From Zymoseptoria tritici IPO323 (Eukaryota; Ascomycota; Dothideomycetes; Mycosphaerellales; Mycosphaerellaceae): a stretch of 64,000 nucleotides of DNA. Position 1 is the stretch's first letter. Each line of letters begins with the position of its first letter. Location: assembly GCF_000219625.1 (NCBI RefSeq), contig NC_018214.1:744001-808000 (forward strand). The letters are read 5' to 3'. The notes beneath the pieces were generated by a model. It worked only from the letters and a program-made list of their open reading frames with translations, ran no database searches and was not told the origin of the DNA. A program made the position numbers and the translations under genes. This document shows, one piece after another, positions 53,075-63,621 of the stretch.

Positions 53075-54054
53075 ATGGACTTTCTGAAGTCAAAAATTCC
53101 GCAAACTTCATCGCCGGCATACTCTGCTATTGCACAACAAGAGGCCGTCGAGTCGAAAGAATGTAGCTCCGCTACAAGCGGCAGCGAAGACGGGTTTCCT
53201 GAAAAGCCGACTGAGACTGTGAACGGGCTCCTGATAGTACTCTCACTCATCATTGGACTCGCTCTAGGTGTGGGTTTGGAGACATATCAATCTTCCTACT
53301 TTCCAATCTCAGTGCCCGATAGCTTCGGATCCTACGCAACGGGCTTTGCCACGGAACAGCTTTGTATGCGAATGGAAGCGAGAGACATTGGGAGCAGCGT
53401 CTAACATTGCAACAGTGCCGCCTGAGATCATTGACCTCGAGATACGGAGGTTCGGAGGCAATCCCTTTTTCCTACCAAACGGAACCGAGGTCGTACAGCT
53501 TGATCCGAGAGTGCCGACCTATGTTGGTGAACCGGCGCCTGCCATCGACGATGCCTGGGAGTATCTCATAGAGGCTCGATATTTCAGGATAACCGAGGCC
53601 GAAGCGAAGGCACTTTGGGGCTCCCAGTACATGGATTACATCCTCCACGATCACGATGGCACTGTGGGTGGATTCCTGGGAGGGTACGTTGACGGCTCCC
53701 TCGATCCATCTTTTGAGAGTCGCTGCTGACATAATTCCCAGATTCGACGTGTTCCACTCTCTGCACTGTCTGAACGAATTGCGCAAAAAGCTCAGTAATT
53801 CGAATAATTACTACACGAAACTCCGAGGAAAACTTCACGACATGCACTGTATCAACCACCTCCGCCAGGCCCTACAGTGCGCCAGCGTGGCGAGCATAAT
53901 TCCGTCACTTTACAGACCGACGCTCGGCAATCAGTACAGTGACGCTGGTCAGCCACATGTGTGTCGAGATATTGGGGCCATTCACAACTACACTCGCAAG
54001 AGAGTTGCTGATTCGGGCACATCCGTGATGGAATGGCGAAACATTGTCTATTGA
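53075..54054 (+). CDS. UstYa-like (DUF3328) protein 2
   Basis: Three exons, 53075..53363, 53416..53683 and 53742..54054, encode 289 residues. A Ser/Glu-rich N-terminal segment precedes one transmembrane helix (LLIVLSLIIGLALGVGL, about residues 51-68). The two HxxHC motifs are HSLHC at 191-195 and HDMHC at 218-222, and the block PRVPTYVGEPAPAIDDAWEY matches protein 1. The first two introns sit at the same codons as in protein 1 (after ATEQ-x and before GFDVFH), but the two later introns of protein 1 are absent. The genes are thus clear paralogues with intron loss or gain between them. The expected role is oxidative tailoring in the secretory pathway; substrate unknown. Confidence 0.87.
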
Positions 54055-54942
54055 TGGAACTTGCGGGTGCGCGGGTTTGCGGGCTTGCAATACTACGTAA
54101 GTGAGTGAGTCAATGACATGATCGTTTGCAAGTGCAACATTCGTGCTGTCTCTTTGTTATGTTGACTTTCGAGTAGGGCCAAAGTGTCGACTTGGTCCTG
54201 CGGATGTTTGCTCTCAACGATCCTCAATTTGAGTTCAGCACGACCGATCTTTTGAGCGACAGCAATCTTCCCAACCACTCAACACTGGTCGCTCGAGGGT
54301 CCGTCCAATGAATCATGGCAACAGGAAGTGATCACCGTACTCTGTATACCTGGCACAAAAGAGACAGTGTCTCTAGAACTCAGCATGCCAATTCAGGGGC
54401 TGTTAAGCCAACGTTCTCGACCGAGCACTTCCTCCGAGACATGGCTTTGGAAAGGTTCGTCCTATATAAGCTATCTCTGATTACTCTTCTGTGGTTTTCT
54501 TTTGACCTTTCAAGGCTTCTCCTTCAGACATTCGCCTATATACACAGTTTTGAAGAAAGCCTATACAAACCACATCGGACACACCTATACTCTAGCGCAT
54601 GCTCAGGACGCCTCGACAGAACGAGTGCAGCTATCCCAGACGGTATGGTCTGTACCGGAAGAACGACCCACGGAGCTGCACACACAAAACCTCTTTTGGA
54701 TCTCCGCGTTTTCGAGCATTTGCCTTGTCCAGGGCACAAAGACTCACAATGACTTTGTCGTTATCTCTCAGCATTCATCAGGATCACTGGCGGAAAGCTA
54801 TTGTTCCAAAGTCAAAGAGCCTTTGTGCCGGCAACACAACCATCAATGTCCTTCGTAATACTCATGATGCCTTTATATCGCCTACTGGACCTGCTCGGGA
54901 TATTCCCCAACTCGAACATTCTCGCCCACAACATCTCCAATC
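54055..54942. other. Intergenic region with TATA-like boxes
   Basis: No gene is supported. TATA-like strings occur near 54463 (ctatataagc) and 54537 (ctatatacac), as well as the box at 54871. The long open frame at 54315-54752 has no recognisable feature. Confidence 0.4.
54871..54877 (+). promoter_or_regulatory. TATA-like box of RBR-2
   Basis: The sequence ctttata lies about 66 bp before the ATG at 54943, matching the spacing of the box upstream of RBR-1. Confidence 0.4.
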
Positions 54943-56397
54943 ATGCCCAAGGAAGCAAAATCGTCGAGTAAGCAGCATCGCTCCGATCCTCTGGCTAGAC
55001 CAGAGGTCCCGACCTTCACCTGCATTTCATGTCTGGAGAACTTCACGGCACAGCCCGTCATGGTCATGCAAGACTCAATGTGCGAAAAGTGCTTCACTGA
55101 CAACATGGTTCCTCAGTTCCACCTCGCCCTCGCCAACGAAATCAACGCTCCCGTCCGGTACGGTGGCGTTGAATTGTCGATCGACCCCTATGTCCAGTAC
55201 TTCTCCGAGGACTTCCTTCTCTCCTGGCGGGAGAAGGCCGTCGAGCGTCAAGTACTTGAGCCAAATCGCCTCTATTGCGCTGGCGCTGTAGTCAACGACG
55301 GCGAACAGTGCAACAAGTTCCTTGGCGACAAGAATCTTCACCAATCGGCTCTGCCATGCGCACGGTGCGGGTCACTCACCTGCGGTGAGTGCAGGGACAA
55401 GATCATATCTGATCCCCACACTTGCTCCGACCCGGACCCAGATGTTGCTCCGGCCATTCCAGGTTTGAAACTTGGAGTGGACTATCAACGCTGTCCGAAC
55501 TGCAGGAAACCCATCGAACTCCGAGAAGGGTGCAACCACATGAGCTGTGACTGCCTTGCGCACTTCTGTTTCTTATGCGGCCAACTAGGCCTGCCTTCAA
55601 ATTTGGATATTGTCCAGCCTGCACATCTCGCACAAGAAGGAGACCAGACCTGGGGGAGGGTGTCACACTGGGGCGGGAACAGTTGTCCGCTGTATGGTCC
55701 CCGGAATCAAGAGGGACAGCCCATCTTCGACCGTCCGCCGCCGGAAGAACCGGACGACTTGGACAGTCTCTGGTTGTTCACGAGAATGCTCGACATGATG
55801 TATGACCGACTTGAAACTTTGCCCGAAATTCAGGCCGCTCCAGATCCCGATGCCGCGGTTGAAGCAATGCTTGACCTGGTCCTCCCGAACCTACACGAAG
55901 CTATCCTCCAGACATTACCAGCTCTCGTGATGCTGGATCATATGACCGCCATGGACGCTGTGGTGAGGGAGTTCGGAGTGCATCTGTACGCTTGCGTGCG
56001 AAATGGCACAGATCCACTCGACTGGATGCAAGCTGTCGCCGATGTTGCCAATCTACTCCTGAACTGCGACAGTGTGTACGTGAGGAGCTTGATCAACGTG
56101 CAAGGGCTGCGTATCGGAGAGGAGCACTGGGCACCCCTACTACCGGAGGTCTTACGAGCTCTGGAGGGAATGGTGCATCGGATCGGTCCCAGAGGATTTG
56201 CACTTTTCCCCTTTCTGCAGACGGTTGTCGCAGGCTTCCGGCTGGCCGCCCAGGGAGACTACCTTGGACTTGTTGCTTTGCCTGATCTGGGTGATCGGGC
56301 GAATTTGCAACCTCAGCGTGATGCTCTCGACGAGGAGGATCGATTGCAGCTTATGGACCCCGGGGGTGACCGGTACCCAGGTCCTGGAGCACCGTAA
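54943..56397 (+). CDS. RBR-like zinc protein 2 (IBR plus RING2)
   Basis: A single exon encodes 484 residues. A basic N-terminus precedes a half-RING (CISCLENF, then MCEKCFTDNMVPQFHLALAN). The IBR module (about 103-165) has ordered Cys/His ligands: RLYCAG, QCNKFLG, CARCGSLTCGEC and HTC. The RING2 module reads RCPNCRKPIELREGCNHMSC followed by CLAHFCFLCG, keeping the GCNHM-x-C cysteine that accepts ubiquitin in RBR ligases. The C-terminal 250 residues are helical, with DSVYVRSLINVQGLRIGEEH and FPFLQTVVAGFRLAAQGDY blocks shared with RBR-3. Without a full RING1 (the E2-recruiting domain of classical RBRs) it would need another way to recruit E2. It probably modifies cytosolic or nuclear targets; the targets are unknown. 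Confidence 0.83.
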   Translation: MPKEAKSSSKQHRSDPLARPEVPTFTCISCLENFTAQPVMVMQDSMCEKCFTDNMVPQFHLALANEINAPVRYGGVELSIDPYVQYFSEDFLLSWREKAVERQVLEPNRLYCAGAVVNDGEQCNKFLGDKNLHQSALPCARCGSLTCGECRDKIISDPHTCSDPDPDVAPAIPGLKLGVDYQRCPNCRKPIELREGCNHMSCDCLAHFCFLCGQLGLPSNLDIVQPAHLAQEGDQTWGRVSHWGGNSCPLYGPRNQEGQPIFDRPPPEEPDDLDSLWLFTRMLDMMYDRLETLPEIQAAPDPDAAVEAMLDLVLPNLHEAILQTLPALVMLDHMTAMDAVVREFGVHLYACVRNGTDPLDWMQAVADVANLLLNCDSVYVRSLINVQGLRIGEEHWAPLLPEVLRALEGMVHRIGPRGFALFPFLQTVVAGFRLAAQGDYLGLVALPDLGDRANLQPQRDALDEEDRLQLMDPGGDRYPGPGAP

Positions 56398-57003
56398 TTG
56401 GGCTCCCTGCAATTCATGTCAGAGGACATTCATCTCAATGTAAAGTCAGTGGACTCGAAAGCTCTGCCTACATCGTTTGTCTATTTTTCCTTCCCTGCTC
56501 CTGAATTCCATCCACTTCCTTCCCCTGGGCGTGGCACTTCGAACGTTTCCTTTAGAAATAACACCACTGATACACCATATATAGTAGCGCAGAATCAGTC
56601 TACGTCGATACAATAGCCGCATCCACCTGAGCAGAATTTTGCCACGCAGTCCCGATGCTCCGCCGAGACGTGTATGCCCAAAGCCGGCTTTGGTGGCTTT
56701 GTCCCTCTATGTCCAATCGAGATCCGATTCTGTGCTTTGTGCGTCGCATCCAGGGCCCACGATGGCTTGTCCTCGACTGCCGCTCGTCCTTTGTGATCGA
56801 TGGCCTCGAGGCCAATGCTCCGAGATGGCATGGCCTTGTTGCCGCATGCCATTGTAACGTCCCTGAAGCGTATAAATTGTCCTTCGTCCTGTTGACGCTT
56901 TGGGTCCTTGCAAATTCCAAACCTCCCAATCAATCCGTACACACCGAAGTCCAGTCGCAAGATACTCCGCAACCAAGCACATCGCCATAAAACCCTCAAC
57001 ACC
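56398..57003. other. Intergenic region between RBR-2 and RBR-3
   Basis: No gene is supported. A TATA box for RBR-3 lies at 56871. The two paralogues are direct neighbours on the same strand. Confidence 0.45.
56871..56877 (+). promoter_or_regulatory. TATA box of RBR-3
   Basis: The sequence tataaat lies about 133 bp before the ATG at 57004. Confidence 0.45.
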
Positions 57004-58627
57004 ATGGCAACCTTCAACTGCGTCTCCTGCGAGGAAGACATAACCGGAAACCCGGTAATGGTGATGCAAGACTCGGTGTGCGAGGAATGCTTCGAAGGTG
57101 GTATCGTCCCGGTAAGTAAAGGGAACTAAGCTTGCAGACAAAGCCCGCGCATGTCTCTCGGGCTTTGTATGCAGGTCCGGAGTCTCCATCAATACAATCA
57201 CCCATGAGGGTTAGCTAACTTTTGCCCCTTGGCTTTATTAGTTGTTTCACGCCGCGCTTGCCAATGAACTCGAATACCCGGTCCGGTACCGTGGAGTCGA
57301 ACTTCCTATTGACCCATATGTCGACACGCATTTCAGCCAGGACTTCGTGCGCTCATGGTTTGAAAAGACCGTCGAACGGCGCCTACTCCCGAGAGATCGC
57401 CTGTTCTGCGCTGGTTCAGGCACCGATGGTGACAGGTGTAACTACTTCCTAGGAAAGAAGGCTGACCATGATCCAACTGAGCCGTGTTCGAAGTGCACCT
57501 CCTTGACGTGTGCGGGTTGTGATGCTCAGATCACATCCGTCCCTCATAGTTGTGGAGAGACCCAGGAAGCGGACTCCTTCGCAACTCAGAATCAGACTCG
57601 GGGAGTCGACTACCAGCTCTGCCCCAATTGCCAAACGCCCATCAATCTCCGGGATGGTTGCAATCACATGGCCTGTCCTCCTCCATGCAATACGCACTTC
57701 TGCTACATCTGCGGTATGTGAAGAAATAGACAGACATAGAGCATGCCTCGAAGTCTTCTCGCTCCTACGGATGTCCGAGACACCTGCTGACTTCTGAACG
57801 TAGGTCAGAGAGCGCATCCGGACGACCGCCCACGCCACTGGAGCATCAATGGCTGTCCACTGTATAATCGCGCTCATCCCGCTGCTGTCCTTCCTGTCCA
57901 TGACCCGCCACCTGTCCATGACCCGCCACCTGTCCATGACCCGCCACCTCGCGTTGACGCGCGTCCCGGACTATATGTGCCACCCGGAGCGTTTGAGAAT
58001 CCGAGCACCAGGGTGAACCGACTATTCGAGGCACACCGCGATCATCCCTTTGAGCGATACTGGCTTCTTCGCGGCATGGGCACTCTCGTACACCGGCGAG
58101 TCAGACAATTCCAATGGATCCAGGCAGCCGAGGACCCCCGAACAGCAGCCGCAGCTCTTGTCTTGGGCGTCATCCCGACCCTGCAAGGCGATGTGCTTCG
58201 TTCTCCGGAGGGAAGGGTCATGAATATGCACATGGCATCTATAAGTCGTATGTGCGAGCTGGCTGTCCGCCTGATGTTCCGTGATGCAGCGGGGCTTGGA
58301 CCTCCGAGATTTGAAACTGTTCATGCGCTGGCCATACTTCTTGATGATTCGCAGCGCATCTACGTGCGGCATCTGATCAACATGTTTGGGTGGCCGGCTG
58401 GCGAACAGTTCTGGGAGCTGGACAATCGATTGCTAGCAAAGATTCAGCAGGTCGAAGAAGTTGCGTTAGCCGTGACTCCTGAGATGTTTGCAGCATTTCC
58501 CGAACTAGTTCCAGTACTTGCTGGATGGCGGCTGGCCGCCAGAAGAGACTTTGCCGCGCTGCGGGCTCTTGCACCAGCAGCACCTGAAGCGCTTCCAAGA
58601 CCTCAGCTACTTTTTGGAGCCTTTTAA
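57004..58627 (+). CDS. RBR-like zinc protein 3 (IBR plus RING2)
   Basis: Three exons, 57004..57111, 57242..57713 and 57804..58627, encode 467 residues. Introns are 57112..57241 (gtaagt/ttag) and 57714..57803 (gtatgt/cgtag). Exon 1 carries the half-RING (CVSCEEDI, then VCEECFEGGIVP). Exon 2 carries the IBR ligands (RLFCAG, RCNYFLG, CSKCTSLTCAGC, HSC) and RING2 (LCPNCQTPINLRDGCNHMAC, CNTHFCYICG). The GCNHM-x-C cysteine is kept. Exon 3 adds WSINGCPLYN, a three-copy VHDPPP repeat and a helical C-terminus with RIYVRHLINMFGWPAGEQFW and FPELVPVLAGWRLAARRDF, matching RBR-2. The last residues are Ala/Pro-rich. Closest to RBR-2, but with two introns that RBR-2 lacks, so one copy may derive by retroposition, or introns were lost. 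Confidence 0.85.
57893..57948 (+). repeat. 18-bp tandem repeat encoding VHDPPP
   Basis: There are three perfect copies of an 18-bp unit (cctgtccatgacccgcca), in frame within exon 3 of RBR-3, each giving the hexapeptide VHDPPP. The perfect identity suggests recent expansion. Confidence 0.9.
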
Positions 58628-58907
58628 TTCAGAGTTATACGCCTCTTTTGCTTGCTCGAGTTTATATCTTACCAATCTTACCAACTCTCTCTATGTCCTT
58701 TCCAGCATTGCGTTACTTGAAGTCAGTAGACACGTCGCCATAGAATGGGAAATCCTCGACAACCGACACTGACCTTGAAGATACTGATGAAAGCTGCGTC
58801 TCCCTTGAGCTGTCCTATAGTCTCCACAGGCGAGAATGTTTATATGTTTATAGGTGCGCCTCGGTTCGGTCTTCTATTCATCCTCTTCACTGCATGCCCT
58901 TTCACTC
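58628..58907. other. Convergent 3' flanks
   Basis: This is short intergenic DNA between RBR-3 and the GH36-like gene. Nothing is supported. Confidence 0.5.
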
Positions 58908-61701
58908 TCACCGAATGAATACCTCCAGACTAACCTCATCACCCCATCCAGGTGTCTCGCCACTCTCCTCCCAAGCCTTAGCGATGTCCACTTCAAGCAC
59001 CGCACTGCCATCTGCTTCTTTGACACCGACGCATCCTTTGGCCAGTGGCTTGCCGTACAGCAGTACCATCAGATCATCCTCGACAGTACGTCCCTTCCAG
59101 CCATCGGCTCCAATCCAGAAAGCCAAGACACCGAGCGCTTTGAGCTGCACCCAGATTCGGAGGCGGCCACTGCCATCTTCAACATACATGTCGCAGCCAC
59201 TCACAGCGGCAATGCCAGTCATCTTGCCACGCAGACCAAGGAGAGAGACGGATAGTGGAGTCTTATCACGATGAGGCAGAGTAAATGTCTTCACTGGCGA
59301 TGCAGTGAGGATGTCCCAGGACGCTGGCGGAAGGTCAATGGCCATGAGCGGATCACGCTTCTTCTCGCCGTTCTTCTCCGCTTCGAGCGACTTTCGGGCC
59401 ACGGGTGAAGAGAACTTGCCAGAGCGGTAGCTGGCCAGAACATACTCACCCTCTTCCGTGCCGGGAAATTGGTCCAGTGGAATGAATTCGCTCAATGTCT
59501 CTTGTTCGCTGAGGTTGAACACACCAAGGATGCCAGTGCCGGTGCGCGCGAAGCCAACGTATGTCGAAATTTTGAGCAGGTTCTGTGCGGAGTATGCATT
59601 GTATGCGGTCGTGGCTTTGCCAACAATGTGCGGACGCAGGATGACCGTTTTGCCGCGTGTCGTGGTGGCTGAAATCTGCTGCAGGAGGTCGAGGTCGTGC
59701 TCACCAGGGGTATCCGTGAAGTAAATAGGACCTCCAGAAACGCAACGAGCCGCTGCGTGGAAGCCGGCCCAGGGATGCGATGTTTGGAACATGTCCCAAT
59801 CGGGCAATACGTTCAGATGTTGAGCTAACAAAGCATTGTGAGCGTTGCAGAATATGTGCCATGGGTGTGAGGCTGGGACTTCTGGGAAGAAATCGTCTGA
59901 GTTGCGGACAAGGAGGCGAGGTTTGTTCTTAGGAAGCTGTGAGTGGAAGATGATCTGTGGTATTTGCGACATGCACGAGATGGCCCGCGAGGAGAGATGA
60001 CGGAGATGTGCGGTAGTCCAGGCGGACTGATACTCTTTCATCATGGCGCGGCGATCCGGGGCATGCTCCAGCATGTCGAGGAAGAACTGGGCGTCGGTCT
60101 TGACAGCATCGACGCCTGCAGATGAGAGGAACGCGTAGAAGTCATCGTACATGCGAGCCGCATCAGAGGCTGCGACCACTGTGAATGAGCCTTCAGCAAC
60201 TCCTTTCTCTTTCTCAACCACTGCGGTTTTGTAGTTTTTCGCGATCCACCCACTAGGGTCAATGCCACCCCAGTACCCGAGCAAGGCATGCCATACGCCA
60301 ATGTGTCTGATAGTTTTGTGCTTGCTGCGGATCTCTGTGGTTGTGGCTTTGAGACCTCTCGGAAAACCCTCTTTGTTTGCATCGAAATCGGACCAGCCGC
60401 GCTGAAATTGCGAGTCGGCGGACGAGAGTGACTGCCAGTTGTCGTCAATGATGAGGTTCGTGATATTGATATTGTTGCTTGATAGGTCCTCTAGAGCATC
60501 GAGAATCTTCTTCTCCGTAAGGTTCTGGCCCAGCCCGTTCCAAGTGCAGTATCTGGAGAAGTGTCAGCAACGTCGAACACGCCACATTTGACTAGCCGGC
60601 CTCTGCCGACCAATGTACTTACGTGAGTCCATCGTACCACTCTTGCAGCCACTCAGGCTTAACATCATCAACCATGGTGGAGATCTCCTTGTCGCTCTCA
60701 GAAGTTGAATACGAACCGACCACCTTCCTGGCGTGGTAGAACACTGCGGCATTGGCAACCTCAAAGCTGTCCGCCACGGCCACAAGAACCCTGCTGGTGC
60801 CAGTCTCCGTGCTGTCATTCCTGCCTTTGATCACGACGTTCCCGTGGCTGTCGTTAAAAAACGTTGTCATCGTATCGTCGACACCAGAGATGCCCAGTAC
60901 CACGACATGAAGGCCATCTGAGCGGAGGAAGGACAGTAAGACAGCATCTTTGTCGAGACTCAGCTTGCCCTTCCCCTGTCGAGGAGCCAACCATGGAGAC
61001 CATAATCGAACAAGCGAGAACCATCTCGAAGAATTGCTGGGGAACCCAAGCTGATGGTGCTGCCATCCGGAAGTTTGACCATCCGCAGCGTTCACTGGGC
61101 ATGTGAGGGAGTACAAGAGTGTGTCATCGGTCTCCGCTTTCTCAGTCTCCGCCTTGATCTCCGAACTCATCCCATCGAACCAATGTTTGACATCATGCGC
61201 TGAATGCTTAGTAAAGTCATGAGTCTGATAGTGCAGTTCGCCATCTTCGACGCCGGTGTTGTCTTTGATCCAACGCCAGCCTCTGGCTTCGTCAACGTGG
61301 TATTTGACGGTGAAGTTTACTACTTGACCATGCTTCGGCAGACCAGTCAACTCGGCGGTATACCATCTGCGGTTGGTCTCAGCCCCGTCTGACCGATTGA
61401 CGAGGAGCACGTCTGTCCGTTCGGGGATTGGATGGAACTGCAGCTCCGTCCAGTCGGAGTCGCCGTTGTGGTTATGCCAGAGAAAGATCTGTGGTTCTTC
61501 TTGATCTGCTACCTTCGAATTCATCGTCTCCATCAAGACGGTGAAATGCACGCTGTGCTCATGGCGAGAAACGGTCAATGGCTGGCCAAGAGGAGGCCAG
61601 CAGGTGAGTTTGAGATACATGTCGTCGTTGTCTGGAGTTCTTGTACGAGCAGGAGGCTCGAGTTCTGGCGGTTGCTGCTCTGGCAAAAGGTCGTCAGACA
61701 T
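58908..61701 (-). CDS. Raffinose synthase/Sip1-type glycoside hydrolase (GH36)
   Basis: Two exons, 61701..60623 and 60552..58908, encode 907 residues. The intron is 60553..60622 (gtaagt/tccag, phase 2). The family includes plant raffinose synthases and fungal or archaeal alpha-galactosidases. An N-terminal beta-sandwich region (with FLWHNHNGDSDW) precedes the catalytic barrel, which starts DGLTYCTWNGLGQNLTEKK across the splice junction. Barrel strands include ITNLIIDDNWQSL and VDAVKTDAQFFLDML, with the V-K-x-D nucleophile aspartate, and LGYWGGIDPSGW. The C-terminal beta domain contains TYVGFARTGTGILGVFNLSE. No signal peptide is visible, so it is probably intracellular. Whether it hydrolyses alpha-galactosides or transfers galactosyl groups cannot be decided here. 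Confidence 0.88.
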
Positions 61702-62114
61702 AGGCGGATATACTCGTTGTCCCGTTGATATATCGCAGTCTGTTGATTCAGTGAGTCAAGGTCTTTGATCGTGGATTCACTAGAACTTACATCCGAATGA
61801 TATCTGCTTCTGCTTGGTTCTTTTGATGACCATTGAGTATATCGGGAGAATTCGTGGAAGGCGAAGAAATATAATAATGTCAATAACAATGTCTATTTAC
61901 GCAAGAGAGAACAACTCGACGCCACCGCTTCCTCGAGCAGATGATGTGGTCATACCCCTGCAGGTACATCGAGATGGAGCTCCACCTCGAGCTCTCTCCA
62001 GCTTCAATGCCCGTGGACCCTTCTTTTCCGACAATAATTTTCTGGAGAAACAAATACCAATTGCCAATACCAACGCCATGCACATATGACCATATGAAGC
62101 TGCCGCCGCCCCCG
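61702..62114. promoter_or_regulatory. Divergent GH36 / JIP5 upstream region
   Basis: About 0.4 kb lies between the two start codons. A plus-strand frame is open from 61941 in phase with JIP5, but the family's usual N-terminus lies at 62115. Confidence 0.4.
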
Positions 62115-63419
62115 ATGTTCGATACCCTCTGCACCCTCCCCCTCTCGCACGAGCTCTTCGCCCAAGCCGTTCATCCTACCGCTCCCATCGTTGCCGTTGG
62201 TCTTAGCAGCGGTCATGTCGCGACTCTACAGCTCCCACCCGTTGACTCCGATTCGGTAACGCCGTCCACGACCTCCTCTTCTGGCCGTCGTGGAAGCTCT
62301 GGCACCGATATTGTCGACACTGCATGGCGGACCCGTCGACACAAAGGCAGCTGTCGCTGTCTAGCATATAGCTTGGACGGTCGACAGTTGTACTCCGCCG
62401 GTACAGATGGTTTTGTGAAAGCAGCAGATGCGGAGACAGGGAAGGTCACTGGCAAGCTCGCAATACCATCAGACACTTCTACTACCCGCATTGACGGTCC
62501 CACTGTGATTCACGCCCTATCACCGCAAACATTCCTCCTCACGACCGACTCTGGCGCCCTCCACATCTACGATCTCCGTGATCCGGCTCCCAGCCTACCT
62601 CTCGACACATCGAAGACCGCCTTTCTCAGCTCCAAACCCTCCCAGACATTCCACCCGCATACCGACTACATCTCCTCCCTCTCTCCGATCCCTCCTTCGG
62701 CCGCCTCGACATCTGGCTTCAGCAAGCAATGGCTTACGACCGGCAGCACGACTCTCGCTCTCACAGACTTACGGCGTGGTGTGCTTGCAAAGTCTGAGGA
62801 TCAAGAGGAGATTCTCCTCTCCTCTCTATACATCACAGGACTTCCGACGAAGAAGTCCAGCGGTTCGAGTGGAGAAAAGGCTATTGTTGGTGGAGGAGAT
62901 GGTGTCATTACATTGTGGGAGAAAGGACAGTGGGATGATCAAGACGAGAGAATTGTAGTGAGCAGGGAGAAAGAGACATTAGATTGCTTAGCGCATGTAC
63001 CAGATGGTATTGGGGGATTGGGCAGGAAAGTTGCGGTTGGATTGGGAGATGGCAAGGTACGAGTAGTACGGCTCGGTCAAAACCGCGTGGTGGCAGAGGT
63101 CGTACACGACGAAGTGGAGGGCGTTGGCGAGCTTGGGTTCGATGTTGGTGGAAGGATGATCACCGGTGGAGGCATGACCGTGAAGGTTTGGACAGAACAC
63201 ATTGCTGGAGCAGATTGGCAAGAAGCCGATGAGGAGGAAGAAGAAGAGGGTGTCGCGTCGAAGCGTGCGGCGAGTGATGATGGCGAGGACGATGCTGATG
63301 AACAGGAGGAGGCGGACAGCAGCGATGAAGAGGAGAAACCCAAGAAGAAGAAGCGGAAGCGCGGCAAGGGCAAAGGACCTGCTGCAGCAGGCAGCGGATT
63401 CGATTTCTCCGGTCTATGA
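62115..63419 (+). CDS. JIP5: WD-repeat protein JIP5 (WDR55 homologue), ribosome biogenesis
   Basis: A single exon encodes about 434 residues. The start [21 protein letters not shown] followed by [11 protein letters not shown] matches the JIP5 N-terminus. WD-type beta-propeller blades follow: [81 protein letters not shown] and a last blade ending [10 protein letters not shown]. The C-terminal tail is acidic and then Lys/Arg-rich ([17 protein letters not shown]), typical of this nucleolar protein, which functions in 60S subunit biogenesis in yeast. An earlier in-frame ATG at 62094 (MKLPPPP) would add seven residues. Confidence 0.9.
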   Translation: MFDTLCTLPLSHELFAQAVHPTAPIVAVGLSSGHVATLQLPPVDSDSVTPSTTSSSGRRGSSGTDIVDTAWRTRRHKGSCRCLAYSLDGRQLYSAGTDGFVKAADAETGKVTGKLAIPSDTSTTRIDGPTVIHALSPQTFLLTTDSGALHIYDLRDPAPSLPLDTSKTAFLSSKPSQTFHPHTDYISSLSPIPPSAASTSGFSKQWLTTGSTTLALTDLRRGVLAKSEDQEEILLSSLYITGLPTKKSSGSSGEKAIVGGGDGVITLWEKGQWDDQDERIVVSREKETLDCLAHVPDGIGGLGRKVAVGLGDGKVRVVRLGQNRVVAEVVHDEVEGVGELGFDVGGRMITGGGMTVKVWTEHIAGADWQEADEEEEEEGVASKRAASDDGEDDADEQEEADSSDEEEKPKKKKRKRGKGKGPAAAGSGFDFSGL

Positions 63420-63621
63420 TCGCATGGGTCGACATCGTGCCAGACGATTGCTCTTCGCAGCAGATGACCACCCTCTATCTGTTTCTGGACCTCCATAGCA
63501 TATTGCGAAGATACCCAGATACAGCGATGACATGGACTTCGCTCCTGGAACATAGTACGCTGAGCTCTTGCAAATTCCTGCCAGCTCACGAAGATCTTCT
63601 GTATTGAATTCCTCTTGTACA

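Noticed and set aside
54315..54752. 145-codon frame upstream of RBR-2
   Set aside because: It was considered as a peptide precursor. It has no repeats and no signal peptide at the start, and it contains promoter-like TATA strings.
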